A model generated the notes under the pieces. The model was not told where the DNA came from and ran no database searches. It was given only the letters and a program-made list of their open reading frames with translations. Of a stretch of DNA of 64,000 nt, positions 18,736 through 29,583 are shown piece after piece (position 1 is the stretch's first letter; every line of letters begins with the position of its first letter). A program made the translations under genes and the position numbers. The stretch is from the NCBI GenBank assembly GCA_963791325.1, contig CAWBRU010000015.1:62001-126000 (forward strand), written 5' to 3'. The DNA is from JBEVJK01 sp963791325 (GTDB lineage Bacteria > Pseudomonadota > Alphaproteobacteria > Rhizobiales > Rhizobiaceae).

Positions 18736-18783
18736 GCGCATGGGTGGAACTTGCCCGGCGGTCAGCCCGCCTTGCCCATGCGC
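18736..18783 (-). promoter_or_regulatory. Leader hairpin (pause or competing stem) of the ilvB attenuator
   Basis: GCGCATGGG inside the leader peptide coding region pairs perfectly with CCCATGCGC just before the terminator (18775-18783 with 18736-18744). A ribosome held at the upstream Ile-Leu-Val-Val codons would affect this stem and so the downstream terminator. The exact antiterminator pairing was not derived. Confidence 0.65.
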
Positions 18784-18815
18784 CTTCCTACTACGAGAAT
18801 GGTTGTCCGCTTCAT
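18762..18815 (-). CDS. ilvB leader peptide
   Basis: A 17-residue ORF, MKRTTILVVGRRMGKAG, upstream of ilvB on the same strand. The adjacent Ile, Leu and two Val codons are the classic sensor of an attenuation leader: shortage of charged Ile, Leu or Val tRNA stalls the ribosome there and prevents terminator formation. The inferred transcription start lies only about 1-4 nt before the ATG, so the peptide is probably translated leaderless, as known for some alphaproteobacterial leader peptides (e.g. TrpL in Sinorhizobium). Confidence 0.85.
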   Translation of the reverse strand: MKRTTILVVGRRMGKAG

Positions 18816-18824
18816 GGCAGCGCA

Positions 18825-18853
18825 CCTTAGAGGCCAAACCCGCCATCCGTCAA
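18825..18853 (-). promoter_or_regulatory. ilvB promoter
   Basis: TTGACG (18848-18853) and CTAAGG (18825-18830), read on the minus strand, are separated by exactly 17 bp. This is the common alphaproteobacterial housekeeping type, and it places the start of transcription just before the leader ATG. Confidence 0.7.
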
Positions 18854-18990
18854 TGGCTGCCGGCGCAGGCTGCGCGGCAATGCTTGTGCCAGCGCAAATT
18901 CCGACGATTTGCCAATTGACCGAGGCGCGGCACATCCCGATAGCAGGTAAGCTGGGCTGCCAGCCTGCCAAGGGCGCCGGAGGAACAACC

Positions 18991-20793
18991 ATGCTCGACA
19001 CCACACCCACCGCCAAGCTGGCGCGATTGCTGGACGCCTTCGACGCGGCCCTTGCCGCCGGCGACATCGGCCGGGCGGTCGACCAGTTCGAGGATGACTG
19101 CTATTGGCGCGACCTCGTCGCCTTGACCTGGAACATCAAGACGCTCGAGGGCAAGGACGAAATCCGGGCGATGCTCGAGAGCCAATTGCCGCGCGTGGCG
19201 CCGACCGGCTTTGCCCCGGCCGAGGGCGAAGAGGCGAGCGAGGCGAATGGGCTCATCGAGGGCTGGCTTCGCTTCGAGACCGGCGCGGCGCGCGGCTATG
19301 GCCATATCCGCGTCCGCAACGGCAAGATCTGGACACTGCTCACCACCATGGTCGAGCTGAAGGGCTTTGAAGAGAAGGCGGGGTTCGCCCGGCCGTTCGG
19401 CGCCAAACATGGAGCTGACAAAAACCGCAGGACCTGGAAGGAAGAGCGCGAGCAGGAGGCGGCCGAGCTCGGCACCAGCCGTCAGCCGTATTGCCTGGTC
19501 GTCGGCGGCGGCCAGGGCGGAATTGCGCTCGGCGCGCGGCTGCGCCAGCTCGATGTGCCGACCATCATCGTCGACAAGCATGCGCGGCCGGGCGATGCCT
19601 GGCGCAAGCGCTACAAATCGCTCTGCCTGCACGACCCGGTCTGGTACGACCATCTCCCCTACATCGACTTCCCCAAGAACTGGCCGGTGTTTTCGCCGAA
19701 GGACAAGATCGGCGACTGGCTGGAGATGTATGCCAAGGTGATGGAGCTCAACTACTGGGGCTCGACACTTGCCAAGAAAGCCAGTTTCGACGCCCAGGCC
19801 AAGGAATGGACGGTAGTGGTCGAGCGGGACGGCCGCGAGATCACGCTCAAGCCCAAGCAGCTGGTGCTTGCGACCGGCATGTCGGGCAAGCCCAACATTC
19901 CTTCGTTCCCCGGCATGGAGCGCTTCAAGGGGGATCAGCACCACTCCTCGCAGCATCCCGGGCCCGACGCCTATGCCGGCAAGAAGGCGGTGGTCATCGG
20001 ATCGAACAATTCTGCCCATGATATCTGCGCAGCCCTCTGGGAGGCGGGCTGCGACGTCACCATGGTGCAGCGGACGCCGACCCATATCGTGCGCTCGGAC
20101 ACGCTGATGGAGCTGTCCCTCGGGCCGCTCTATTCGGAGCAGGCGGTGGCGGGCGGGATCACAACGGCCAAGGCCGACCTGATTTTCGCCTCGGTCCCCT
20201 ATCGGATCATGCACGACTTCCAGATTCCGCTTTATGCGCAGATCCGCGAGAAGGATGCCGCCTTCTACGACCAACTCGAGAAGGCCGGCTTTCTGCTCGA
20301 CTGGGGCGACGACCAGTCCGGACTGTTCATGAAGTATCTGCGTCGTGGCTCCGGCTACTACATCGATGTCGGCGCCTCGCAGCTGATCATCGACGGCGCG
20401 ATCAAGCTGGCAAGTGGCGTCAACGTCAAGGCGATCACCGAGACCGGCGTGGTGCTCGACGACGGCCGGGAACTGCCGGCCGACCTCATCGTCTATGCCA
20501 CCGGCTATGGCTCGATGAACGGCTGGGCAGCCGAGCTTATTTCTCAGGAGGTCGCCGACGCTGTCGGCAAGTGCTGGGGGCTCGGCTCGGCGACGACCAA
20601 GGACCCGGGGCCGTGGGAGGGTGAAGAGCGCAACATGTGGAAGCCGACCCAGCAGGAGGGGCTGTGGTTCCATGGCGGCAACCTGCACCAGTCGCGGCAC
20701 TACTCGCAGTTTCTGGCGTTGCAGCTGAAGGCTCGGATGGAAGGCATCCCGACGCCGGTCTATGGGCTGCAGCCGGTACACCACAAGGCCTAG
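18991..20793 (+). CDS. NTF2-like domain plus flavin-containing monooxygenase
   Basis: 600 residues. The first about 130 look like an NTF2/SnoaL-like domain (LLDAFDAALAAGDIGRAVD, FEDDCYWRDLVALTW). The rest is a flavin monooxygenase with FAD site VVGGGQGGIALGARL (about residue 169), the FMO-like FKGDQHHSSQHPG, and NADP site VVIGSNNSAHDICAALWEAG (about residue 333). It probably oxidises a small organic substrate with NADPH and O2. A GGAGGA six bases before the ATG at 18991 decides the start; upstream in-frame codons overlap the ilvB control region. Substrate unknown. Confidence 0.85.
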   Translation: MLDTTPTAKLARLLDAFDAALAAGDIGRAVDQFEDDCYWRDLVALTWNIKTLEGKDEIRAMLESQLPRVAPTGFAPAEGEEASEANGLIEGWLRFETGAARGYGHIRVRNGKIWTLLTTMVELKGFEEKAGFARPFGAKHGADKNRRTWKEEREQEAAELGTSRQPYCLVVGGGQGGIALGARLRQLDVPTIIVDKHARPGDAWRKRYKSLCLHDPVWYDHLPYIDFPKNWPVFSPKDKIGDWLEMYAKVMELNYWGSTLAKKASFDAQAKEWTVVVERDGREITLKPKQLVLATGMSGKPNIPSFPGMERFKGDQHHSSQHPGPDAYAGKKAVVIGSNNSAHDICAALWEAGCDVTMVQRTPTHIVRSDTLMELSLGPLYSEQAVAGGITTAKADLIFASVPYRIMHDFQIPLYAQIREKDAAFYDQLEKAGFLLDWGDDQSGLFMKYLRRGSGYYIDVGASQLIIDGAIKLASGVNVKAITETGVVLDDGRELPADLIVYATGYGSMNGWAAELISQEVADAVGKCWGLGSATTKDPGPWEGEERNMWKPTQQEGLWFHGGNLHQSRHYSQFLALQLKARMEGIPTPVYGLQPVHHKA

Positions 20794-20833
20794 ACTGGAG
20801 CAGCAGCCTTTTGGCGGCCGGTGCCGTCCGCAC

Positions 20834-21376
20834 TCAGGCGCAGACGCGGTTGCGACCCATCCGCTTGGCCTCGTAGAGATTGCGGTCGGCGCGCCGGTAA
20901 AGCTCCTCGGACGATTCGCGCCGGTTCCAGACCGCGACGCCGACGCTGGTGGTGATCGAAAGCTGCGTCGTGTCGGCTTGCACGGTCATCGCCGCCACTC
21001 CTTTGCGGATCCGCTCGGCGAGCTTGTGCAGCTGCTCGTCGTCGAGGTTGGGCGCGACCACTGCAAACTCTTCCCCGCCGAGCCGGGCGGCGACGTCGTG
21101 GTAGCGCGTCATCTCGCGCAAGCAGCCGGCGACCGACTTCAGCACCTCGTCGCCGACATCGTGGCCATAGGTGTCGTTGACGGCCTTGAAGTGATCGAGA
21201 TCGAGAATGATCAGCCCGACCGGCCTGTCGATGCGGCGGAATTCGTCGATATACTCCTTCAGCGCGTCGTCGAAATAGCGCCGGTTCTGCATGCCCGTAT
21301 GTGTGCACTTTAAACCGTTTGATTTGGCTAACTTTTTGGCATGAACCAAGCTCCAAATGCCGCACAAATGCCGCAC
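20834..21376 (-). pseudogene. GGDEF diguanylate cyclase, 5'-truncated
   Basis: The GGDEF domain is almost complete: ILDLDHFKAVNDTYGH, RLGGEEFAVVAP with the active GGEEF loop, and a final RADRNLYEAKRMGRNRV. It would make cyclic di-GMP. The usual DxLTGLxNRR opening is cut to TGMQNRR and the 28 codons before it do not look like GGDEF or sensor sequence. The sensor part has therefore been lost at about 21,300, which also marks the change to accessory DNA. The ORF can start at a GTG at 21376, inside an 11-bp tandem repeat. Confidence 0.75.
21355..21376. repeat. Tandem 11-bp direct repeat
   Basis: AAATGCCGCAC occurs twice in tandem (21355-21365 and 21366-21376), 55-75 bp from the point where the GGDEF gene is cut. 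It could be a recombination scar. Confidence 0.7.
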
Positions 21377-21476
21377 TGCCGCAAGCGATCTTCTGGTGCG
21401 CCGTTCGCCACTGCAGGAACACGATCACCGCCACCACCCCAGCAATGACAGCTGTGAGCCACTGGGCGGACATCAT
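21377..21476 (-). pseudogene. N-terminal fragment of a small membrane protein
   Basis: About 30 codons encode MMSAQWLTAVIAG, a hydrophobic helix, then FLQWRTAHQKI. Helix-plus-'QWRTAHQK' is a recurrent N-terminus of small bacterial membrane proteins that normally continue with a DLFxxR segment. Here it breaks off at the tandem repeat and runs into the truncated GGDEF frame. Looks like a gene stub. Confidence 0.4.
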
Positions 21477-21806
21477 CGTGAGAGCTCCCCTCGACCGAAC
21501 CAGACCCCGGCCAGTCTAGCTCGGCGCTGGTTTCCGAAACGTTGTCGGGTTCGGCGCCGACTCGGACCACTTGTCTAAGCCGATTTTCTGTGATTTATTT
21601 CGGATGTCGCGCGAGCGGGTATCTTCCACCGAGAACCGGATTCCAGCGCCGCAGCGCCTTCGGGCCAGACGGCCAGCGTCAAGGGTCTAAGCGAAGCCGC
21701 GACACTTCGGTCGACGAACTGAACTGCGCGCTGCGTGGGACTTCGGTCCAGCGTGCCCGACCGATCCCTTCTCATCAACAGTACCAATTCTGAGGAGAGC
21801 AAGCCT
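21477..21806. other. Intergenic, no gene seen
   Basis: 330 bp after the core/accessory junction. Open frames lack start signals or family resemblance. It should carry the promoter of the small genes that follow. Confidence 0.4.
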
Positions 21807-21977
21807 ATGCATAAGTCACGCAGGCCTCGGCTGATCACCATCCCGAAGCTCATCACCGAGGTAGACCCGGCCAACGATATGGTGGTCGAGCCGATTTACG
21901 CTCATGGGAAACTTGTAGCCGTCACCTACGTGCCGAATGCTTCGGCTTCGCCGAAACGAAAGCGCCCGAGAGACTGA
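21807..21977 (+). CDS. Hypothetical small protein
   Basis: 56 residues, basic at both ends (MHKSRRPRL, SPKRKRPRD) with a short hydrophobic core (VEPIYAHGKLVAVTYVP). A GAGGAGAG site precedes the ATG at 21807. No family recognised. First of three small co-directional ORFs. Confidence 0.55.
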   Translation: MHKSRRPRLITIPKLITEVDPANDMVVEPIYAHGKLVAVTYVPNASASPKRKRPRD

Positions 21978-22054
21978 TCGGGCACGCCCGACCGATCTTC
22001 CCCCATTCACTCAACACACCGGCCGGATGCGCGGCCGAACCGGAGGTCACACAG

Positions 22055-22288
22055 ATGAGAAAATCAAAGGCATCGACCGTCATAGACACAGCGATTCAGG
22101 CTGCAATCGAAGCCAACAAGGCAGCCGAAGAGGCCCATGCGGCCAGGCGGTCGCTGATATTATCGGCAGTCGAACGACGACCCGTTGAAGAACAAGCCCA
22201 ACCGATCACCCTACGAGTGCTCTCCCAGGAGCCTACCGGTGAGACTCTGAACGATCCCGCTGGTGTCGGTCGAGGATGCCACCGATAG
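22055..22288 (+). CDS. Hypothetical small helical protein
   Basis: 77 residues with an Ala-rich helical first half (IDTAIQAAIEANKAAEEAHAA). A strong GGAGGT lies seven bases before the ATG. No family recognised. It overlaps the next small ORF by 26 bp. Confidence 0.55.
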   Translation: MRKSKASTVIDTAIQAAIEANKAAEEAHAARRSLILSAVERRPVEEQAQPITLRVLSQEPTGETLNDPAGVGRGCHR

Positions 22289-22433
22289 ACACGCGCTGAC
22301 TGCGCTCGGCCAAGCTCTGGCCTGTCTGAAGAAGGCTCACGGTCACGAGACGGTGGATCTGACCACGGCCCTCCTCCGGACTGCCATAGGCCGCCTGGAG
22401 GCAAAGCTACGGCAGCGAGGCGTCCTTCGCTGA
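22263..22433 (+). CDS. Possible small protein, GTG start
   Basis: 56 codons from GTG at 22263: DRHALTALGQALACLKKAHG and LLRTAIGRLEAKLRQRGVLR, an amphipathic helical pattern. It overlaps the end of the preceding ORF, which suggests translational coupling. No ribosome site of its own was seen, so this is tentative. Confidence 0.4.
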   Translation: MSVEDATDRHALTALGQALACLKKAHGHETVDLTTALLRTAIGRLEAKLRQRGVLR

Positions 22434-22531
22434 CGCACGCTCCAGAAGGTGTGCGGGTTCCCGTGCACCTCTTTCCCGCCGGACTCCTGATCAGTGCTAC
22501 ACTTCAACCATCCGGCTTCTTTGTCCGGCTA

Positions 22532-22699
22532 ATGCAGCAGCACAGTGCCTCGATTCCGGAAAGCGGACCACTAAGACAGGCCTTCGACAAAGCCGTTGCC
22601 GCCCATCCTGACAGTCCGCAAAGACAGCATCTCGCCTATATCACGGCACGCCGCGAACTGGGACTATTCGAAACCATTGGACGACCGAAAGGCAGCTAG
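22532..22699 (+). CDS. Hypothetical small protein
   Basis: 55 residues from the ATG at 22532 (MQQHSASIPESGPLRQAFDKA), ending in a helix with AYITARRELGLFE. An in-frame start at 22451 would add 27 residues of weaker composition. Unknown function. Confidence 0.4.
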   Translation: MQQHSASIPESGPLRQAFDKAVAAHPDSPQRQHLAYITARRELGLFETIGRPKGS

Positions 22700-22766
22700 A
22701 CCGGTGGCGGTCCAATCCAAGAAGTAGGCACGTCCAAGCAATCTCGGCGATGACCCGCTGCGCTAT

Positions 22767-22943
22767 CTAGGTGATGAGCGCGACGGCGCCTTTGCGCTCC
22801 TCCCGCTGCAACTTTTCGATGATCGCCGCGCGAATGAACTGATTGCGCTTCTGAGTGCCGACCAACCGATCAATCCGCTCGGCCATCGCATCAGTCAATC
22901 GAAGCGTGAAGCTGCGAGTATTGCCAAGCGGCGGCCCTCCCAT
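22767..22943 (-). CDS. Ribbon-helix-helix (CopG/Arc-type) protein
   Basis: 58 residues. TRSFTLRLTDAMAERIDRLV followed by KRNQFIRAAIIEKLQRE is a ribbon-helix-helix fold: a beta strand that enters the major groove, then two helices. Such proteins are antitoxins or plasmid/relaxosome regulators. No partner toxin lies next to it; the upstream side is an IS256 remnant. It is too short for most ORF cut-offs, but the pattern is strong. Confidence 0.65.
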   Translation of the reverse strand: MGGPPLGNTRSFTLRLTDAMAERIDRLVGTQKRNQFIRAAIIEKLQREERKGAVALIT

Positions 22944-23030
22944 CGAATATTTCTTCTGCCTCGGAGCTCGCCCTCAACCACCGGCTCGGGGACCTCGACC
23001 ACACGTCCCGCATCGAAGCGGTCATCACCG

Positions 23031-23213
23031 CGCGAGGCGCTGGGCATGGAGATTGGCACATCGCAAGCCGAGCCGATCTGGACCGAGTTCCTGCGCAAGC
23101 TCACCAGGCGTGGCTTGCGTGGCGTGAAGCTCGATGTCGTTGGCATCTTCCCGAACGACGACGCCATAGTCCGCCTCGTCGGCGCACTGCTGCGGGCCTG
23201 GCATGCCGCTTGA
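23031..23213 (+). pseudogene. IS256-family transposase remnant
   Basis: REALGMEIGTSQAEPIWTEF and LRKLTRRGLRGVKL match the central block of IS256/Mutator transposases. This is fused directly to DDAIVRLVGALL, which normally lies near the C-terminus, so the middle has been deleted. No DDE triad and no terminal repeats remain. Confidence 0.7.
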
Positions 23214-23266
23214 ACAGGCCCCGCCCATGGTCTTGAACCATGAGCTTCCTGTCCATCTGGCGCGCC

Positions 23267-24118
23267 CTACTGAAGCGCAGAGGATGAAGAACCTCCAACG
23301 GCATTCTCGCCGCTCCGGCGATGAATGAGCAGGCGCCCGTCGTCGGTTCGGCCGAAGAAGAGGTCAGCGTCGGCCAACTTCGGCTCCAGCGCTTTTACCG
23401 CTGCTGCCATCGCCAGCGGATCGGCCGGCCAGTCTTTCCTCGTCGCAAGAGTGCCGTCCTGAACCTTGGAGAGCGTGACGTACAACTCCTCGAGCGTGCC
23501 GGTCCAATCTGGACGGCCAGCCATCATCAACCCAAGGGCATTCGCAACGGGCCCGCTGTAGTCGAACACGCGATTAACTACCGTCGGAAACTCGACCACA
23601 GGACCGCCGTTGCAGCCCTCCAGCCATTCGATTTCGGATTTTATCCAATCCTTGAGGGACAGCGGGGCCTCTCCGAACGTGTTGGTGAAGCTGTCGGTCA
23701 TGACCAAGCCCTCAGGGGTAAGGACCGCCCACCGGTCGGTCACGGGCATCCCGACAATGAGTGGCTCGACGTAACCGCCCGCTTCGACCTGCCATCCAAC
23801 GACCGGCTCCCGCAGGACACGCTCGCGGTCAAAGCTGCCATCCGACAGTGGCATCAGGTAGACGACGAAGAAGCCTGGCGGTGCCGGGATGATGGTCGGC
23901 TCGGTCGCTGGGACACCGGTAGCAAGCGGAACCTTGCCGACGATCTCCCGACGAGCAAGGGCACGCACCAGCTTCCTTGCCTTATTTTCCCTCGCTGAGG
24001 CGGCGCCGTCAGGCAGGGGTGAATTGGCGAGGTGTTCGAGATCCTGACCAATCAAGTTGTCGAGCTCGGCAAGTATACAAGCCAGACGCTGAACCAGGTC
24101 ATCGATTGCTACACTCAT
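23267..24118 (-). CDS. Hypothetical protein
   Basis: 283 residues, soluble, no signal peptide. The first 60 residues are helical (DLVQRLACILAELDNLIGQD). The middle is beta-rich (GFFVVYLMPL, VGWQVEAGGYVEPLI). It ends in a low-complexity GGSSSSALQ tail. An AGGAGC site precedes the ATG at 24118. I recognise no family. It stands alone between an IS scar and a degenerate stretch. Confidence 0.65.
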   Translation of the reverse strand: MSVAIDDLVQRLACILAELDNLIGQDLEHLANSPLPDGAASARENKARKLVRALARREIVGKVPLATGVPATEPTIIPAPPGFFVVYLMPLSDGSFDRERVLREPVVGWQVEAGGYVEPLIVGMPVTDRWAVLTPEGLVMTDSFTNTFGEAPLSLKDWIKSEIEWLEGCNGGPVVEFPTVVNRVFDYSGPVANALGLMMAGRPDWTGTLEELYVTLSKVQDGTLATRKDWPADPLAMAAAVKALEPKLADADLFFGRTDDGRLLIHRRSGENAVGGSSSSALQ

Positions 24119-24596
24119 CTTAGCTCCTTTGTTCCATCAACCATGGCAAAAATCAAATAAACATCCATGCTTTAGACATTTTCTTTACCCAGAATAACTG
24201 TAGCACGTGTGATGCTTGCCGCAAGCGATCTCAAGTAGTACTTTCCTTCTACCATCGCGATCTGTTCAACCTGAACAGGTGTTGCGACCAAATGGCCAGG
24301 CGGGTCCGGCTCAGCCGAGCTTGACGACGATGGCAGTTTCGAAATCGAGCTGTCATTCCACCTCGACGAAGTAGCCATGCTCAATGCTGTCCGGGAGACC
24401 TGCTTCAACAGACTGCTAGCGGCCCAGGTGACGGTTTCGCCCAGCTTGGTACGTGCACAGGCGGCTTCGTTGCCGATGGACGCGGCACCCCTACCCCGCC
24501 GCTATCCACGGCAAGATGGCTTGTGGAAATCGATCGTGGCGCATAAAAACCCGCGCAAGGACCCGCTAAAAAATTCCGAATGGGCCTTGCCCACAT
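24119..24596. other. Degenerate stretch, no confident gene
   Basis: About 480 bp, more AT-rich than its surroundings. A minus-strand frame (24172-24408) ends KYYLRSLAASITRATVILGK, which could be the C-terminus of a lost gene, but no start or family supports it. Confidence 0.35.
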
Positions 24597-24962
24597 TCAC
24601 GCGCCAGCCGATGTCAACGATGGCGTCTGATTGGGAATGATCCGGCCTTCACGTGTGACCTGTGCCTCGGTAATGACCGGGGTGACCTCGGACGGGAGGC
24701 CATCACCACGCGATCTTGTATGTCGGCTCTGCCGGCGCACATGGAGGGGGCGGTAGCTGACCGCGATGCGCCGCACATGGCTCGGCACCTCGCCAAATAG
24801 GAAGTCGATAGCATCCTGCCCAAGCACACCAGTCTCGGCTTCTTTGCGCGAAACGCTGTGGAATTCCTCGAGCATCCTGCTCGTCAGGCAGGCGTCTCCG
24901 ATTGCACTGTCTGCGACCGATGATCGCCAGTATTTCAGAACAGCGAGGTCTGTCTTGGCCAT
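24597..24962 (-). pseudogene. N-terminal fragment of an unknown protein
   Basis: 121 codons. The beginning (MAKTDLAVLKYWRSSVADS, then GVLGQDAIDFLF) and a later segment (EVTPVITEAQVTREGRIIP) look like a conserved N-terminus. The frame then runs into unrelated sequence, as if truncated. I do not recognise the parent family with confidence; a large helicase-like protein is only a guess. Confidence 0.35.
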
Positions 24963-25411
24963 TTCTTATCCGAAAAATGTATTGCGCGATGCGCTACCCA
25001 TAGGGTTGCTTGATACTCAACATTTGCATGGAAGTCGCGCCGTGCGCTGGAAATATTATGGCGCGGATGCAAAGGACGGATTGGTGGCCGAAAGCGGACT
25101 TGCGGCTTCGAGGCTCGGAATGTCAGAAGCGGACCTTCAGGCGGCCTGCGTGCATCGACGTGAACTGACCTGAAGGCGACAACCAAATTGCTCGGCCAGA
25201 TGCCTGCTTGCGCCGAGAGCGGACGCCCGGTCTCAGTTCGAATCTCGTACGCCGCGCCCAACATTCGAAATCGACTGATCTGAAGCTGCTTTCGGAAAAA
25301 GCGTCCGATGAAAAGAGAGGACTGTTTTGGGGGGGGCCTTTCGGCGCTAGCGAGGATGGCGCCGGGAGCATCAGTCCACCCTCACCCGAACGCGAAGGTT
25401 TGATCGGCGCA
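24963..25411. other. Intergenic, no gene seen
   Basis: About 450 bp between a gene fragment and the 3' end of the adenylate cyclase gene. Nothing coding or structured was recognised. Confidence 0.4.
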
Positions 25412-27173
25412 TCATTCCGGAAAACCCACCTTGCGCAGGCCGTCGATCAGCAAGTTCAGATCATCCGCCCGCTTGTAGGCCGCGATGGTGCGAGCTTGCG
25501 CGATCGAAAAATCGGGATTGACCCTTCGAATCTCCGCTAGGGCTTCGCGTGCGCGAGCGGCTTCTCCCAGCTGGCCGTAGACTGCTGCGAGATAGAAATG
25601 AGATTGCAGCGATTGAGGATTGTGAGCGACAGCCCGTGCAATTGTCGCCGCCGCCTCCTCGAAGCGATGCAGGGTAAAATAGGCCTGGCCGACATAGAGG
25701 GTGTAGTAAAAGGGATAGAACGGATTGAGGCGCTTCGCCTTTTTGATCAATCCGGCGACCCGCTCGGGCTCGCCTGCGAAATGGAGTATGCCAGCGAGGT
25801 TCGCGTAGGCCTCGGCATTGCCAGGTTCGAACTCGATCCACCGGTTGGCGGCCGCGAAGGCTTCCTCGTGCTGCCTTTTGAAAAGATGGACTGCGCTGAG
25901 CGCCTCGTAGACCAACGGCAGCGACGGATCGAGGTCCCTGGCTGTCTGCGCCAACTCGAAGGCCAGATCCAGCGCCTCCGGAACGCCCCTGAACCAGTCA
26001 TGCAGATACGTCTCGGCTAGGGCAGCATGGGCCGCCGCATAGCTCGGGTCGATCGCAATCGCCCTCTCGTAGAGCCGCCGAGCGGCGGCATTGCCGTCCG
26101 TTGAGAACAAGCGATACTGCTCGCGCCCGCGCAGGACGCAATCGTAGGCTTCCGGGTTGTCGGTTTCGACGCGAGACGACCGGGCGTCGTCCCTGTCGCC
26201 AAGTTTTACCTCGAGGCTGCGCACGATCCGTTCCGTCACATCGTCCTGCACGGCGAAAATGTCTGCCAGCCACCTATCGTAGCGCTCGGCCCAGAGATGC
26301 CCTCCTGAGCGTCCGTCAATCAGCTGCGCTGTGATCCGCACGCGCTCACCGGCCTTTCGTACACTGCCTTCTTAGAATGTAGCGGACGCCAAGATCGCGG
26401 CAGACATCCTGCGCTTTGACCGCCTTCTTCTTGTAGGTGAAGGTGGAGTTGCGCGAGATCACCACAAGCCCGTGTATCTTCGAGATCTCGGTAATGATGT
26501 CCTCGGTGATGCCGTCGGCGAAATATTCCTGCTCCGGATCGCCGCTCATGTTGTCGAATGGCAGGACGGCGATCGACTGGTTTGCCGGCGTTGACCCTAC
26601 CGGCAGGCTGGTCGTGGGTTCCGACGTCGCGATCGCCTTCGCGACGGCGGCACCGACCGCCAGGGAATAAACTCGGATCGGCTCGGCTATGTTCTTTAGC
26701 TGCGTGCTGCCGAGATCGGCGACCGAGAGGTCGAGCCTCGCTTTGACCTGGCGATAGGCATCTTCGGACAGGCAGATGGCTCCGGGCGCCGCAACGCCCT
26801 CAAGACGCGAAGCGATGTTGACACCATCGCCCATAAGGTCGCCGTCGGTTTCCTCGACAACGTCTCCCAGATGAACCCCGATCCGGAACTCGATGCGACG
26901 GTCCTGCGGTACACCGGCGTTGCGCTCAACCATTCCGTGCTGCACCTCGATAGCGCAGCGCACGGCATCCACCACGCTGCGGAACTCCACGAGCGCCCCG
27001 TCCCCCGTGCGCTTGATCACGCGCCCGTTATGCACCGCGATAGTCGGATCGATCAGGTCACTGCGCAGTGCCCGCAACCTAGCCAGAGTACGATCTTCGT
27101 CCGCGCTGGCGAGGCGACTATATCCAACCACGTCTGCGGCTAGGATTGCGGCTAGCTTGCGATTCTCGCTCAT
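25412..27173 (-). pseudogene. Class III adenylate/guanylate cyclase with TPR tail, one frameshift
   Basis: The N-terminal CHD cyclase domain reads KLAAILAADVVGYSRL (metal-binding Asp), then KRTGDGALVEF and GDLMGDGVNIASRLE. After it comes a TolB-like linker (IAVLPFDNMSGDPEQEYFADG) and TPR-type repeats (AIAIDPSYAAAHAALAETYL and several more). The reading frame breaks at about 26372, where an extra A interrupts YIL-EGSVRKAGERVRIT. Restored, the protein is about 586 residues, normal for this rhizobial cyclase class. It would make cAMP (or cGMP). The synthetase 4 kb away and a small protein at 41.6 kb both carry cNMP-binding-type domains. Confidence 0.85.
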
Positions 27174-27905
27174 TGGCGCGTCATCCCCTCAAATTCATGA
27201 TAACAAGGAAGGCAGAGGAAGGGGGAACTTTCGGGTTTGGACACGACAGCGGCTCGCCATGTTCGAGGTCAACCGCAGCCGACGTGCAAGCCTGGCAGGA
27301 CCTGTCCATCTCACGATGCCATGCCGACGTCCGCTCAGGGCTCAATCGGCGATTCGCGCCAGGAGCGGCACCTGCCGCGGATGTAGGAGGCCCGCTTTGC
27401 GGCCAACAATGAAACTGCCTTCTCTAGATCTCCATCGAGGCGATTAGCCCGGAAAACCTCACCTTCCGAAAAGCCTCGCGGTCAGATTTGCGCTGCCCTC
27501 AGCTCCAGGTCGTCATCGGATTTGCCACTGCTTGCGTGATGCGCCACTGGTTTGCCGGTCTTCAAACCGGGCAGCAACCGAGAATCAGCCGTCAGTCGCC
27601 CGGGTTCGCCGGCGTACGCATCTGCGCTCACAGGGCTGCCGACTTGATCCACCAGCCGTCAGCCGATCTCGCGAGGAACAGTCGATCCTCGCCGCAAGTG
27701 GAGTGCACTTCCGAGACGATGAACTTGGCACTGATGGCTGCCCGCGTTCACATCTGCCGGTCCGGTGCTTGATGACGAAGTCGCCGGAGAGGCTCTTAGG
27801 CGAGCAGTCTCAAGCAACCACGAACGAAACTTCGACGCACCGGGTGTCCGGGCGAACTCGATGAGCAGTCCGCGCCCAAAAGGGCGCGGACAGATCCATT
27901 CCTCG
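27174..27905. other. Intergenic between cyclase and groEL genes
   Basis: About 730 bp with the cyclase promoter at one end and the groESL terminator hairpin (27868-27891) at the other. The remaining open frames show no protein-like pattern. Confidence 0.4.
27868..27891 (-). terminator. Terminator hairpin of the groESL operon
   Basis: GTCCGCGCCC and GGGCGCGGAC form a perfect 10-bp stem around a 4-nt loop, 15 bp after the groEL stop. The T-run is weak. Confidence 0.65.
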
Positions 27906-29535
<1,630 letters not shown>

Positions 29536-29583
29536 TTACCTGCTCCTTCAACTGGCAAAGTCCGATGTGTTCTATTCGACCAG

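Noticed and set aside
18646..18990. N-terminal extension of the flavin monooxygenase to 18646
   Set aside because: It overlaps the ilvB promoter, leader and attenuator; the ATG at 18991 has a strong ribosome site.
27488..27864. Plus-strand ORFs between cyclase and groEL
   Set aside because: No ribosome sites, overlapping frames with mixed composition, and no recognisable family.
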